Positions 47,565-58,725 of a stretch of 64,000 bases of DNA are shown one piece after another. The position numbers and the translations under genes were made by a program. This DNA comes from Helianthus annuus. Taxonomy: Eukaryota > Streptophyta > Magnoliopsida > Asterales > Asteraceae. The notes beneath the pieces are model-generated. The model searched no databases. It was not told the DNA's origin and worked only from the letters and a program-made list of their open reading frames with translations. Position 1 is the first letter of the stretch, and each line of letters opens with the position of its first letter. The DNA lies in assembly GCF_002127325.2 (NCBI RefSeq), contig NC_035444.2:78923392-78987391 (forward strand). Direction: 5' to 3'.

Positions 47565-49435
47565 TTTTGCCAAATTTTGGATAATTGTGATTTGATAAAA
47601 AAATGTTTTTCACTCAAAGTTCACACAATTTCAACTTCTTGTAATTTGCCCCTTGTAAAAATCCCTTGATTCACCTGCAAACACACAAACAATCGATCAG
47701 TTTAAACTTGTGAAATAACTCTTGATGAAAATGTGAAATGACAAGTATTTATGCTCTTTGATCGAATGAGTCGATCGAACGAGATATGTGCAACTCAAAT
47801 GAATGAGAGATGTGTGCTATTCGATCGAATGGAAATACTTGCTAGCCGATTGAGTGACTAACTTGATCGATTAGAGATGCTAGTCGATCGAATGGGGTGA
47901 TACTAGCCGATCGAATGGAATTGCTGCTAACCGATCGGTTAGAAAAATATGTCTGCTATTCGATCGAGCGGCGTGTTCGATCGAGCGGCGTGTTCGATCG
48001 AGCGGCGTGTTCGATCGAGCGGGGTATTCGATTCAAGTCACTTCCTAACCGATCGAGTGAGCTACTCGATAGATGAAACTTGCTAGCCGACCGGTTGGTT
48101 TGTCTTTTTCAATGTCACACTAGACGACAAATTATCAATGGGTGGTGGGATAGTGGGGCGGTGCTTTAATTGTCTTGACTTATCAACTCTCAAACATCTA
48201 TTAGCCGACAAACACTTTCATTACATGTGCCATTTAATGCATGTGTAATCTACAATTTTCGAGAAGATAGAGTGCAAGTGTGACAGTGTGGGTTTATTAG
48301 TGGGCGGCAACAATTAAAGATATCATTATAACTTTTCAGATTATTAATGATGTGTTGTGAAGCTATTTGCTAATAGATCGGTTAGAGTATATATGTTCTG
48401 TTCGATTGGTTGACTAAGGAGGTGAGTCTCGGCTAGAGTCAACTGGTCAAACTTTTTAAATGAATGTCAGAAACTGTTGCTATTCGATTGGATGTTAAAG
48501 GCGGTGAATGGATTCCTATTCGATCGAGGCAGCTAACCGATCGACTAGGTCAATAAGTCAACCTTTTTGCTGTTCGATTGGTTGACAAAGACGGTGAGTC
48601 CTAGCCGTTCGAGTAGGTCAACAAGTCAATAATGAATGTCAGATGAGGCTTCTGTTCGATCGGTCAGGGTCAAAGGTTCAACTTTTTATGCTGTTCGATT
48701 GGTTAATTGTAGCGGTGGTGCTAGCCGTTCGGCTAGAAATGCTACACCTGCTGCTGTTCGATCGAACAGAGTCAAAAAGTCAAAGTGTTTAATGAATGTT
48801 ATGCTGCTACTCGATCGAACAGGGTCAAAAGTCAATGGCTTTTAATGAATGCTGCTGTTCGAACGGTTTGGAGGTCCTAGCCGTTCGGCTAGGCCAATCG
48901 ATTGATGCTGTTCGATTCAAATATATGCTGTTCGTTCCAATTTCTGTTCGAACGACTTAGCTGGCCGATCGAGTGGTCTACTCGATTCAAGTTCCTGTTC
49001 GAACCAAAATCCTATTCGATCCAAATGCTAGTCGTTCGAGCGGCTTGTTCGAACGAGTGGCTTGTTCGAACGAATTAAAATTTCCTATTCGATCGAGTGG
49101 CCTGTTCGAACGAGTGGCCTGTTCGATCGAACAAGAACTGATGAACAAGTTGACGAACGGTTTCAGCAAAAAGTTCACAAAAACGCAGATTTCTCCCAAA
49201 CGGCTTGGAATTTTGACCTGAAAATTTGTAGGATTATAGATCAGATATATGCGCACAACATATCAAAATTTCAGCCAATTTGAACCATAAAAACCCGTTC
49301 AAATTTGTAAAATTCATAGAAAAACGTGAAGAACAAGAAATTTAAGAAGAATTTGACAAATCTGGATGTTTTTGGCTCTGAATCTGCTGAAAACTTGTAC
49401 GAATCTGTGAGTTTGATCTTCGCAACCGAGCACCT
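47565..49435 (-). repeat. Leader of gag-only element 1 with TCGATCGA palindrome array
   Basis: Between the primer site and gag, about 1.4 kb (47755-49140) is filled with irregularly spaced words built on TTCGATCGA and CTAGCCGATCGA. I count at least 12 exact TCGATCGA and many one-base variants. At about 47940-48020 four units of GTTCGATCGAGCGGC are in tandem. No ORF of interest lies here. It is distinct from the rest of the element in CpG content. Confidence 0.88.
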
Positions 49436-49447
49436 GCTCTAATACCA
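49436..49447 (-). promoter_or_regulatory. Gag-only element 1 primer binding site
   Basis: Minus strand TGGTATTAGAGC, two bases inside the 5' LTR. It differs by one base from the usual initiator-Met site. Confidence 0.88.
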
Positions 49448-49449
49448 CT

Positions 49450-49841
49450 TGTTAGGTCCGGTTTCGCTCCGATTCGATTGCGTAACGACACGTTCAACGT
49501 GCGGAATCCGTGAACGTGTGTGACCGAACACACGAGATCGTACGAATGACGTGATTCTATTGATGATGTGACAAGTACAAGCTCCAAGAATCACGTTTTG
49601 CCACTTTCTCTCTCTAGTTTCTCTCTCTAAGCACCTAAGCTCTCCAAGCTCTAATGTGGCAAAAGTTCTCAACTCTAAACCTAAGGCTCCTATTTATAGG
49701 CACAAGGTTATAAGAGATTCCCTCTTATTTACAAGTTTGCCACCTTGCCTATTTCTTACAAATTATAATATAAAGCCTATTTTACTACAGTTTCAGCTAC
49801 GGTTCTGATTGACGCAGGCGATAGACATCACTGCACTAACA
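49450..49841 (-). repeat. Gag-only element 1, 5' LTR
   Basis: 392 bp; carries minus-strand TATA CCTATAAATAG at 49690-49700. Identical to the other LTR. Confidence 0.96.
49690..49700 (-). promoter_or_regulatory. TATA box of gag-only element 1
   Basis: CCTATAAATAG on the minus strand, within the 5' LTR. Confidence 0.6.
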
Positions 49842-50287
49842 GGTTGCTATACGATAGATTCACATGTTTTATAGCTATATAATCCCCCGACGGATATGCA
49901 ATCTTGTCACACGGTTCGTGTGGGTTAAAGATTCACTATCACTCATACGTGCCTATTGGCCATTATGATAAATTGGGGCGACTTAATGCCTTTTTCGTTT
50001 GTGTTCTCAGCCCTATGTATCAGAACTCTTACATTCAGTCATTGTTACTGGAGAATATTTGAACAAACGAAAATAGGGGATGGTACTGTAGGAATTGTGG
50101 ATGGACAAATTAAAGAGCTACTCTGTATTAGAAATATAATCACTGTATTGTGATAAAACTAAATAGAAAGCTGTAATTACTAGCCAGTCTAATGACTGCT
50201 ACAAACCTGAGTATTGAGCTTTCTATGCAAGTATAAATGGTACATAAAATACATTTCGAGGACGAAATTCTTTTAACCGCGGAAGAC
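49842..50287 (+). mobile_element. Element E internal region (copy 2), right part
   Basis: Begins with the right GGTTG duplication and matches 22762-23207. It ends CGAGGACGAAATTCTTTTAA and GGAAGAC before the LTR. Confidence 0.82.
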
Positions 50288-53200
50288 TGTGACAACTGTG
50301 AAATCCCGGTATATCCTAATTGTTGTTAGTCCTTGATGACAGAACACGATGTGCATACAATTAGATTCTTGAGGAATTGAATCTGGAAATGTGTTAATAT
50401 ATGCTTGATAGAATATACAATGCAAAACAGTAATTATGTTATGTACAAAAGTTCACTGAAAACCCTAAATTGATGTAGTGCGTTACAGATTTAATAGTAT
50501 GCAATTGTGCGTGTATGGATGACTCTAGGAATACGAATGGCCTAATACATGGATTATAGAGTATGACATAAGTACGTTAGTGGATAGATTGGAATTATAA
50601 TGCTTGTAGTGATGCCTGAGTAATTACGATGAATTAAATCCCAAAACCCTAATTCCGCTTGAACCCTGACTATACATACTACTTACAGACTTACGGAACC
50701 ATAAAAATTACGGTTATGATAAATCCGAGAACACGTTAGGAATGACATGACACTAATAAGGACCCATGATGTGAAATTGGTATCCTTAGACTTTAAACAC
50801 GTGTTAAACTGGAGCTTTCCGTTTAACAGCGCACTAAACCTTTGACGTTGATTATTGGGTTATCTGTAGCATTATTTAAGATTCCGAGTTCCAGGAACAT
50901 CTTAATTGTGTGCCATAGACTGTGATATAAGGTTTGAGGCCAGTCAGAGATCGGGCACGTAAATCGAAGCAGCTGCCCGGTTAGGGAAACCTCTTCGTTT
51001 TAGGCATAACATAAGGCAATCAAAAGTGCAAGGAAGGAACAATCAAGCTTAAAAACTCTTAAACAACTCTAATACGAGTCTTTTATGATTAAAACGTAAC
51101 TGGGTTCGGATTTCAAGACGGTTATACATAATTTTAAAACCGAGTCTTTTGACACTAATTACGCGCGGGAGTCCATTAGGCAAATCGAGAACGCGCGCGT
51201 GACCCGTAAACGAACCTAAACACTCAACAGAAGATAAACATCATCTTTTAACACGTAAAACGAAGCATGACAAAGCGAGGGTGGGGTAGGGGCACCCCCC
51301 TTATTTTAATGTTTTTTTCCTTTTTATATTGTTTTTACTTTCATTTTTCTTTCATTTTCACATAAAAATATTCTCAAACTTCTGGTTTCTCTCAAGAACA
51401 CTTAGCTGATTTCACCTTATACTTCCACAAATTCACGGTATTAACTCAAATCTTTAAGTGTTTAGGCTTGGTTTCTTGATTTAAACATGGTTTAGGCCAT
51501 GAAAATCCTTTTTAATCCATGAATTTTGAAGGTTTAAACAAGTTTAAGGGCTGAATAAGAACACCATGGGAGTTCCCTGGTGTTATATGGCAGCCATGGT
51601 TACAAATCTTTGGGTTTTGATACACTAATCAACACTTATTCGACAAAAATCGCATAACTATTCGATTAACCGAAAAATAATGAATCAAAGCTTGATTGAT
51701 CTAAGTTCTAGCATATTTGGATTGTACTTGATGTATAGGTACTGAATATAGCCCATACATACTTCTGGACTCAAGAAAAACACCCGGACTCGAAGAAATC
51801 GCTAGGTATATCGCTCGAAACTCGAAACTAGCATAGGCAGAATATTGTTTAGACCATAACTTGGTTCGTGGGTATTGGATTGAGCTGAAATATGGTGTGG
51901 TGATGTAAGGTATTGACAGGAAGGTCCACGTAAAATTTTAGAATTTTTGGAATTTTCTACAATTTTTGGTGAATTGTTTACTTTTTTATCAAAACAAATC
52001 CAGAAAAAATATCCAATGAAGTCAATAAATCACCAAAATTTACATGAAAGCTAAGGGTCATATGGGGAAGTTTCTGGGAAGTTTTGGAGAGTATTGGTTG
52101 GGTTCTGATTCGGATTAAAAATCCGCGTTTTTACGAGTTTTCGGTAGCCGGAAACGCACTGAAACGAAATTTTAAAAATTCCAAATTTTTACAGGGAGTT
52201 TCTGCACATGTAAGGGAGTTCCTGGAATATTTTGGAAATTTTTGGACATCGGATGATAAGCAAAGTGAATTATTTGGTTAAATATTGTTTTACAATTGAT
52301 TTATTTAAGAAGTTAAATTGGTGAAATAAATTCCCAAATTATTTTTTTCATAATCTATATATTTTTATTGATCTCTACAAAAATTCTCAGAATTTTATGA
52401 AACATGTAGATTAAATGGGATTTTTCAGCTTTTAAAACGCTTCTTTTAATTAAATTCGGCAGTTTACAGGACAACGAACCTGCCGAAATTGGGAAGGGAC
52501 CAAAACCTATCTTGACTATAATTGGGACACCGGGAGTATTTTGGGACGTTCCAGGGTAAGTAATACACTCTGGGTGTGTTCCACCACCATTCGGAAGGAT
52601 CCCCGACGACGAGAATGGAAACTAAAAATTGGGCAACCTAGACTTCACAAACACCCAAACTCCCTTAATGAAAAGTTAATCATTCTTAAATAACAACGTG
52701 TTAGCATTATTGGTATTCCCGTACCATTGTCCGAACATGTTAAACTACTGACATTGCCTGGCACACGAACCGGTGCCCGGAAGCCAAACTGAAAATTAAT
52801 ACTACCCTGACCTCCATCACCATACCAGTATTGTATAGGCTCAATCTAGAGTGAAAACTCTTGACAGGATTCAAGTTATACGTGTTACCGACTTAGATAC
52901 TGACGTAAGTCCATATTTGCATATATGCTTCTAGAAGTTGACCTAGTTGCTTGTTTACATCCTGGGTGAAACTACTGCATACACTGTGAGTTTTACTTCC
53001 CCCTTTTCAAACTATTTTCCTGTTTTACATGGGGTGAAATGCATGTTACATACGTTTATACGTGCACATATATACATGATATAACGTGAATTATCTGAGT
53101 AAACACTAGTACATGAAAAGTCCCCACAGACCCAAGTGATTAACCGTAGGCCGGTGAATGTGTAAATAGTACTATTGGTCCGACAAACCCAATTGCGATG

Positions 53201-53343
53201 GCCAGGAACGCCATATGATACATACGCAATTGTACATGTTTGAGCATAGACTATGGGGTACTAGCCATAGCTACATTGGGGCAGTGTCGTGGTGGTGGAC
53301 CACGGTGGTTGAGGGGACAGTCAAGGCTTCACTTGTGGGCTCA

Positions 53344-53396
<53 letters not shown>
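50288..53396 (+). mobile_element. Element E 3' LTR (copy 2), truncated
   Basis: Starts TGTGACAACTGTG and follows 23208-26330 at about 2% divergence. It stops at the end of a TA microsatellite (53347-53391), where the gag-only element 2 sequence begins. The last ~365 bases of the LTR are missing. Confidence 0.85.
53347..53391. repeat. (TA)n microsatellite at a rearrangement junction
   Basis: 45 bases of TA, homologous to 26271-26330. Homology to copy 1 ends here. Confidence 0.93.
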
Positions 53397-54228
53397 GACC
53401 AGTTTGATTAGGTTCATACTGAAAAGTGTTCCTTAGTCTGCCTGAGAACGAATTTTGGTCCCATTGCAATTGTAATTGTATATTATGGTAGTTGTATATT
53501 ATGGTAGTTGTTTATCTTTTGAGTTTTTATTTATTTTTAGTTTTTAAAAATTAAAAATTAAAAAATAAAAAAAATCAAAAATACAAAAATAGTGTCTTGT
53601 TTTTCTATAAAACCAAAAAAATCAAAAAATAGAGTGTTTATTTGTTTTCTTAAAAATTAAAAATGTAACCGTTCTTGAAGATTTGACTGATCATCAAAAG
53701 TTGAAAGAATTTAAAGTGTGAAATCTGAGTACTAGTACTTGGATGTACCTGGTGTGTATATGGTACTCTCCCTGTTGCATAAGAAATGTTTGCTTTTGAG
53801 TTTGTGAGCATGTGCAGAACTTGATTTCAATCAAGGACAGGGTTTGATGAAGATTGAGATGTTGTTTGCTGTTGACGAAGCCTGAAGCAGCACAACAACA
53901 AGATGTACCTGAGTCAGAAGAATCGGATACGAAATGCCGTCTGACAGTGAAAGTGCATTTGAAGAAGTACCGTGAACCTGCTTGAAAGACAAAGATTGCA
54001 GAAGAAAAGAGCTGCTGAGAATCCTCCTCTCACATTCTTTTCGACAAGATTTTCACGCAAAGCTGATCGAGATCCTCATATGAAGCTAACCACAAGAGCT
54101 GAAGAAAGAGACCCAGTGCTGAGAGTTCAGAAGTCAAGAACTTGCACAAAATCTGCAGCATAGCGACAACTATAGACTACGTTGAAGATGTTGCTGATTT
54201 CAAGTATGAAGACAATTTGATGGCATCG

Positions 54229-54242
54229 GTCTAGGGGGAGAT
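54229..54242 (+). promoter_or_regulatory. Polypurine tract before LTR A
   Basis: GTCTAGGGGGAGAT-type tract, duplicated at 60632-60645 before LTR B. Confidence 0.85.
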
Positions 54243-54722
54243 TGTTAGGCCCTATAGTGTGAGACGGACGCATCAAATTAATACAACGGGCTATGGTTAC
54301 GAACTGGGCTTTACCGGGTTAGTTTATATTAGGTTTTGGACATTTATAGGTCACTTGGGCCAAGCTTTAGGCCATGTGGGCCAAGCAGGCCCAAGGGGAG
54401 CCCATGTAGGGAAGTGGGCTTGAGTTAATATATAAACAAGTTATTAACTTGTTTTAGGGTTTGAACCTTTGGAACCTCATTGTTACAAAATCCTCTAGAG
54501 AGGGAGGCGATTGGTTGGTAGTCGTGAGCACTTGTACTAGACGGTTTTGCTAATTCATAGTAATAGAATCGTGCGCAAGTGTTTAAAGGTGATTCGGTAT
54601 TGTTCTTGGTTCTTCGTATTTTCTGATTTTCGTGTTTGTTCTTGAATCTCACCAAGTTTGGATTCCGCACAAACTTGGTGATTGTTTGATATCATTGAAA
54701 GATCCGGTTAACGGGACTTACA
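54243..54722 (+). repeat. Gag-only element 2, LTR A
   Basis: 480 bp, TGTTAGGCCCTATAG to GGGACTTACA. About 12 differences from LTR B by eye (~2.5%). TATATAAAC at 54429-54437 is a probable TATA box. Confidence 0.93.
54429..54437 (+). promoter_or_regulatory. TATA box in LTR A
   Basis: TATATAAAC on the plus strand; the same motif is at 60832-60840 in LTR B. Confidence 0.6.
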
Positions 54723-54724
54723 AG

Positions 54725-54736
54725 TGGTATCAGTGC
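54725..54736 (+). promoter_or_regulatory. Gag-only element 2 primer binding site
   Basis: TGGTATCAGTGC, two bases after LTR A; one base from the usual initiator-Met site. Confidence 0.87.
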
Positions 54737-55084
54737 CATTAGAACCTGTTTCTAGGCTCGGTTTGATATCAAATATTCAAGATTTTGAATTTTTTGTCGA
54801 AAATCATCAAGAACATTCTTCGCGTTCTTCGTAATATTCATTGGTTTCTATTTAAAATTTCAATATTTTGCTCTTTGATCTTTTTCAAAAATGCTAAAGG
54901 ATTAAAAAAAGGATCTTTTGTGTTTTCAATAGGATTTGAAAAATATCCGGAAAAATATTCTACTTTTTGAAAATTTTTAAAAGATTTTGTAATTCCTTGT
55001 TTGACGGAATATCTGGTTCACTCATCATTATCAGTTCAAATAATTGGAGATTTCGAGATCAGCTTGTTTTCGACACAAAAGATT

Positions 55085-55665
55085 TCTCAGTTTTCGAGTC
55101 CTACATAATAGCTACAACGGTTCCGAGTCATCATCAATATTATCATCAAGGTCTCGACTCAACAACCTGTTACAACTGGTCTCGAGTCCCATCTTCACAG
55201 TTTCGACTCACTGGTCTCGACTCCAATTTTTAAGGAAGCAACGGTTTCGACTCGTTGCTTTAACCGGTCTCGAGTCATCGTCTTTCTTCAGGAGGTCTCG
55301 AGTGATCTTCTTCCAAAAACGGTCTCGAGTCGCAATCTCGATTTCGACTTCACTACGGTCTCGAGTCATCATATCTTCACGGTCTCGACTCCAGTTAACT
55401 GATCTCGAGTCATCTCTTTCACACTCCGACGTGACGTCCGCCACCATCACCGTGAACCATCGTCTCGAGTCATCGTTGTTCTTCATCAACGGCTTCAAAG
55501 GTCTCGAGTCCAACAGTCTCGAGTTATCATCACAACGGTTTCGAGTCTTCAACTTTTGAGGTCTCGAGTCAGCCGGTCTCGACTCACAAGATTTTGAGGT
55601 TTCACGTTTCCATTTTTGGTGTTTCAAGTCTGAGATTTCGACTTGACTTCTCTAGATTTCGAGTT
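55085..55665 (+). repeat. Leader array of GGTCTCGAGTCATC-type palindromes
   Basis: About 20 irregularly spaced copies or variants in 580 bases, ten with an exact CTCGAG core; others are TTCGAGTC or CTCGACTC. It lies between the primer site and gag, the same place as the TCGATCGA array in element 1. Confidence 0.88.
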
Positions 55666-55666
55666 G

Positions 55667-55770
55667 ACCTTCATCATTCTCCGTTCACCATCTTTGTCCG
55701 CCGTCATCATTCTCCGTTCATCATCTTTGTCCGCCGTCATCATTCTCCGTTCATCGTTCATCTTCTCCGG
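55667..55770. repeat. Tandem repeat, ~33-bp unit
   Basis: Nearly three units with the words TCATCATTCTCCGTTCATCA and CTTTGTCCGCCG, following the palindrome array in the leader. Confidence 0.88.
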
Positions 55771-56263
55771 TGACAAACAACTGTCATCACTCCTCTCCGA
55801 TCTCTGTTTCTCGGTTGTCTTCAACCTCTCTCCGACTGCCGTAAAGTAACGAAGAAGAAGCACAGAGTCTTGTTTTGTGACATTAGCCGTCGGGTTAGAC
55901 ACAAAAGAAAAGGGATTATTTTTTGCAACGATTTGGATGTCACTAAATCTAATTTAGGATTTGACGGGACCTTGAGTTATCCTTGTGATTTGTTTTTTGA
56001 TTTTTATTAATAATTTAGTAATTATTACCTAATCATTCATTTTTAATAATAATAATAATAATAAATAGTTTTCTTGTATATTAATTAAAAAAAATTAAAA
56101 AAAAGGGGGTTTGTGTTTGTGATAACGGTTTTGATAGGTTTTGAGGTGCGGTTCAGATAGCGGGTTCTTTCAACTGCTGGGTGTTTGAGTTAGCGAGTAC
56201 ACGGGTTCTCGTTTGGTTTGTGTTTTTGGAAAATTACAAAAGTAACAGCCACCCACTGAAATT
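55771..56263 (+). other. Leader, 3' part, before gag
   Basis: Non-coding: CT-rich, then AT-rich with a short (AAT)n run near 56045. The gag ATG follows. Confidence 0.6.
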
Positions 56264-58258
56264 ATGGCATTTACGTTTCACAAACCCGATGCTCAAGAAA
56301 TTACTAAAGAAGAATTACTTTCTGTCTTTTGCACTCCTGAATGTAGGGGCAGAGTAGAATATTACCGGTTACACAACGCTGAGCTAATACAAGATTACCA
56401 AGATATAAAGAATAAAAATTTTGCTTTAACAAAGAATGAAAAACTTTATAAAGAAAAGATTGAAGCTCAGCGAAAAGACATCGTCAAACTCAAGGATGAT
56501 GTAAGTGTGAAATCAAGTCAACTCTTCTATGTTCAGGAGAAATTATGCACTGTGACTAAAGAACTGGAAGATATCAGAGATAGATATCAAATTAACGAAC
56601 TCAATATTAAGAAATTTGATTCTTCCAGCCAATTAGTCAAAAATCTATGTGATCAGCAACTTGCGTACAAGAGAAAGAAGGGGTGTGGTTTGGGTTTCAA
56701 TCAAGTTCCTCCTCCATAGAATGACAACTACTCATATTTACCCATGACTGAGGAGGAATTGATGAATGAGGACAAGATGGCTTACGGTCCTAAAACTGAT
56801 AAGTCATCAATCAACTGCAGACCTGTTGATAAAGGAGCGACTCCCTCGGTAAATTTTGTTTCAAAGGGTACTTTTGATCCTAATGCTTTGTCTTCCCCTG
56901 CAGATGAAGTTAAAGTTGAAGGTGTCGTTGGAGATGAACAAGCATCAAATTCTCATGTGTGTGACATTTTTGACTCATTTTTACACTCTATGATGAATGT
57001 CAGGCCTGATGGTTTGGGCGAAAACATTGAAGCTTGTGTAACAGAGACTGAAACAACAAACGAAACGAATGAGCCAGCTGAACCATCAGATTCCAAATGC
57101 GAATCACCTGAAGCAGCTGATTTTGAGAAATTGGAATCAGTTGATTCTAGCGAATTCAGCTCAAGAGTGTCATATGCAGAACCGTCTTGTGCTGATAATT
57201 CATCTAATGATTCAGCTGAAGTTTCTACTAAAGTTTCTGGTGTTTCATCTGATAAACCAGAATTCTCCGATTCTGTCAAAGCTGAGGACATGACGGAAGA
57301 AGTGAAGATTGACATGAACAAGGCTCAAAGTGCGCAAGCTGAACAATCTGAACCTTCTGTCAGTGATGAAAAGGTTCAGATCAAGCAACAGGAGCCGAAG
57401 CGAGCAGGTAAAGGACGCGGAAATAAGAAGCCTAAACTTCAAAGATGATCAGGCTCTCCACAGTCCTCAACAGGCAGCAATAGTCAGCAAAAGGCTCGTA
57501 CTGTGCAAAATGCTTTTGTTAAGCCAGTCTGTAATGGCAAATGTGAGAAATATGCATTTGACTGTGCTAACAAAGCTTTCGGAAGGACTGGTGAGATTTC
57601 TGAACAAGACTTGTAGTCTAATCAAAACAAGAAGAATCAAAAGAAATCTCCACCACAGAAGGCCCCTGCAAACGATAAGTATAGACATCCAAATTCATCG
57701 TTGTCTACAAGAAATGTGCAACAAAATCAAGCACAGAAAGGACCGGTTCGTCCTTCAGGGCATGCAAGAGCAAATCCAGCTGATCAGAATGCCTTCTACG
57801 TAAAGAGACAAACATGCTTCAATTGCGGCATTGCTGGTCACATTGCAAGAAACTGCACACATCGTCCCTACGTACCATATTATATGCAAAATCGGAGGGT
57901 TACACCAAAGGACAACTACCATTCTAAGCCAATGAAGGTAACTTCACCTAAGGCAATGAAGAATGTGAATCCCAAGGTTAAACCTTCTGATGGGGATTGG
58001 AATGCTGCTAAAGTAAAAAGAAAACAAGCTTTGAAACCTACACAAATTTCGAAAAATAACAAGGTTGATAAGCCAACTGTTTTGCCAAAGGCATCTAAGA
58101 AACTAGAAAAGCCTAAACAAATTTGGAGAGCAAAACAAAAAGCAGCTTCATCTCCAATCCTTGAAACGAAAGGGGACTTGTGTTTAAAAGAAGTGTCTTA
58201 TTTTGATGCTTCAGGAAATCCCAGGACCACGATGGCCTGGGTACCCATGTCTTACTAA
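56264..58258 (+). pseudogene. Gag of gag-only element 2, 665 codons with three stops
   Basis: One frame from ATG 56264 to TAA 58256, interrupted by TAG 56717-56719, TGA 57446-57448 and TAG 57614-57616. The N-terminal ~150 residues are charged and coiled-coil-like; the usual capsid-like part of copia Gag is not recognisable. The middle is very acidic and Ser/Glu-rich (about 160-390). A CCHC zinc knuckle (CFNCGIAGHIARNC) lies near 57815-57856. A basic tail ends RTTMAWVPMSY, a typical end of copia Gag before protease. It would act as RNA-binding Gag if intact. Confidence 0.87.
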
Positions 58259-58305
58259 TCTCCTTACTTTTCAGGAACAACTAAGGAGGAGCTGTTGACA
58301 ATCTT

Positions 58306-58344
58306 TGGAATGTTGATAGCGGTTGTTCCAGAGATAAAAACGGG
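58306..58344 (+). pseudogene. Protease scrap after gag of element 2
   Basis: In a different frame from gag, WNVDSGCSRDKNG is readable. DSG is the copia protease active site in its usual WxVDSGCSRHMTG-like setting. It is followed by a stop and no further protease, integrase or RT. It shows that element 2 derives from a full copia by loss of pol. Confidence 0.75.
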
Positions 58345-58611
58345 TAACATTTCACTGTTGCAAAAAGTTCAATTTTTTTTACAGATGATATGTTTCCTTT
58401 GGAGGAGATTAGAGAAGTAAGAAATGATCAGCAAAAGGTATCGTTTAAATTCAGTACTTTGATTCGATTTTGATTAGTCTTCAATCTGATGATAGAACGG
58501 TTAAACAAAAATATTTTCTCTCTTTCTTAGTTTTTTTTTTATTTTGTATATGAAGTGTCCTTTCTCTAGTAAATGGTAAATTTGCGCAAAAATACAAGAT
58601 TTATGCACAAA

Positions 58612-58725
58612 TTTAGGGGGGAGAGGAACATATAGATAGATATAGAGTTTAGGAGGAGAAAACTCTGAAAAGAAAAATACAAAAAGAGTTTGCTGTATAT
58701 ATATGTATTGCTTTAGGGGGAGAAA
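58612..58725 (+). repeat. Repeated polypurine-tract-like motifs
   Basis: TTTAGGGGGGAGAGG, TTTAGGAGGAGAAAAC and TTTAGGGGGAGAAAA occur within 115 bases. They resemble the multiple purine tracts described for Sirevirus elements (family knowledge). Confidence 0.65.

Larger units (their letters stand above)
42805..49841 (-). mobile_element. Gag-only (TR-GAG-like) LTR retrotransposon 1, 7.0 kb
   Basis: LTRs 42805-43196 and 49450-49841 (392 bp each) are identical in my base-by-base reading. GGTTG duplications flank the element and the empty site is present in the paralogue, so the insertion is very recent. Minus-strand order: 5' LTR, primer site, 1.87-kb leader, gag (47564-45259), 2-kb non-coding region, polypurine tract, 3' LTR. 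There is no protease, integrase, RT or RNase H. It must use enzymes in trans, presumably from a related copia. Confidence 0.95.

Noticed and set aside
47755..49140. CRISPR-like array
   Set aside because: Words are short, variable and irregularly spaced, in a plant retroelement leader with no cas genes; not a CRISPR.
55085..55665. Protein-coding ORFs across the CTCGAG array (for example 55044-55559 on the plus strand)
   Set aside because: The translation is Ser/Arg-rich repeat with no known motif, and the repeated DNA word itself creates the open frames on both strands.
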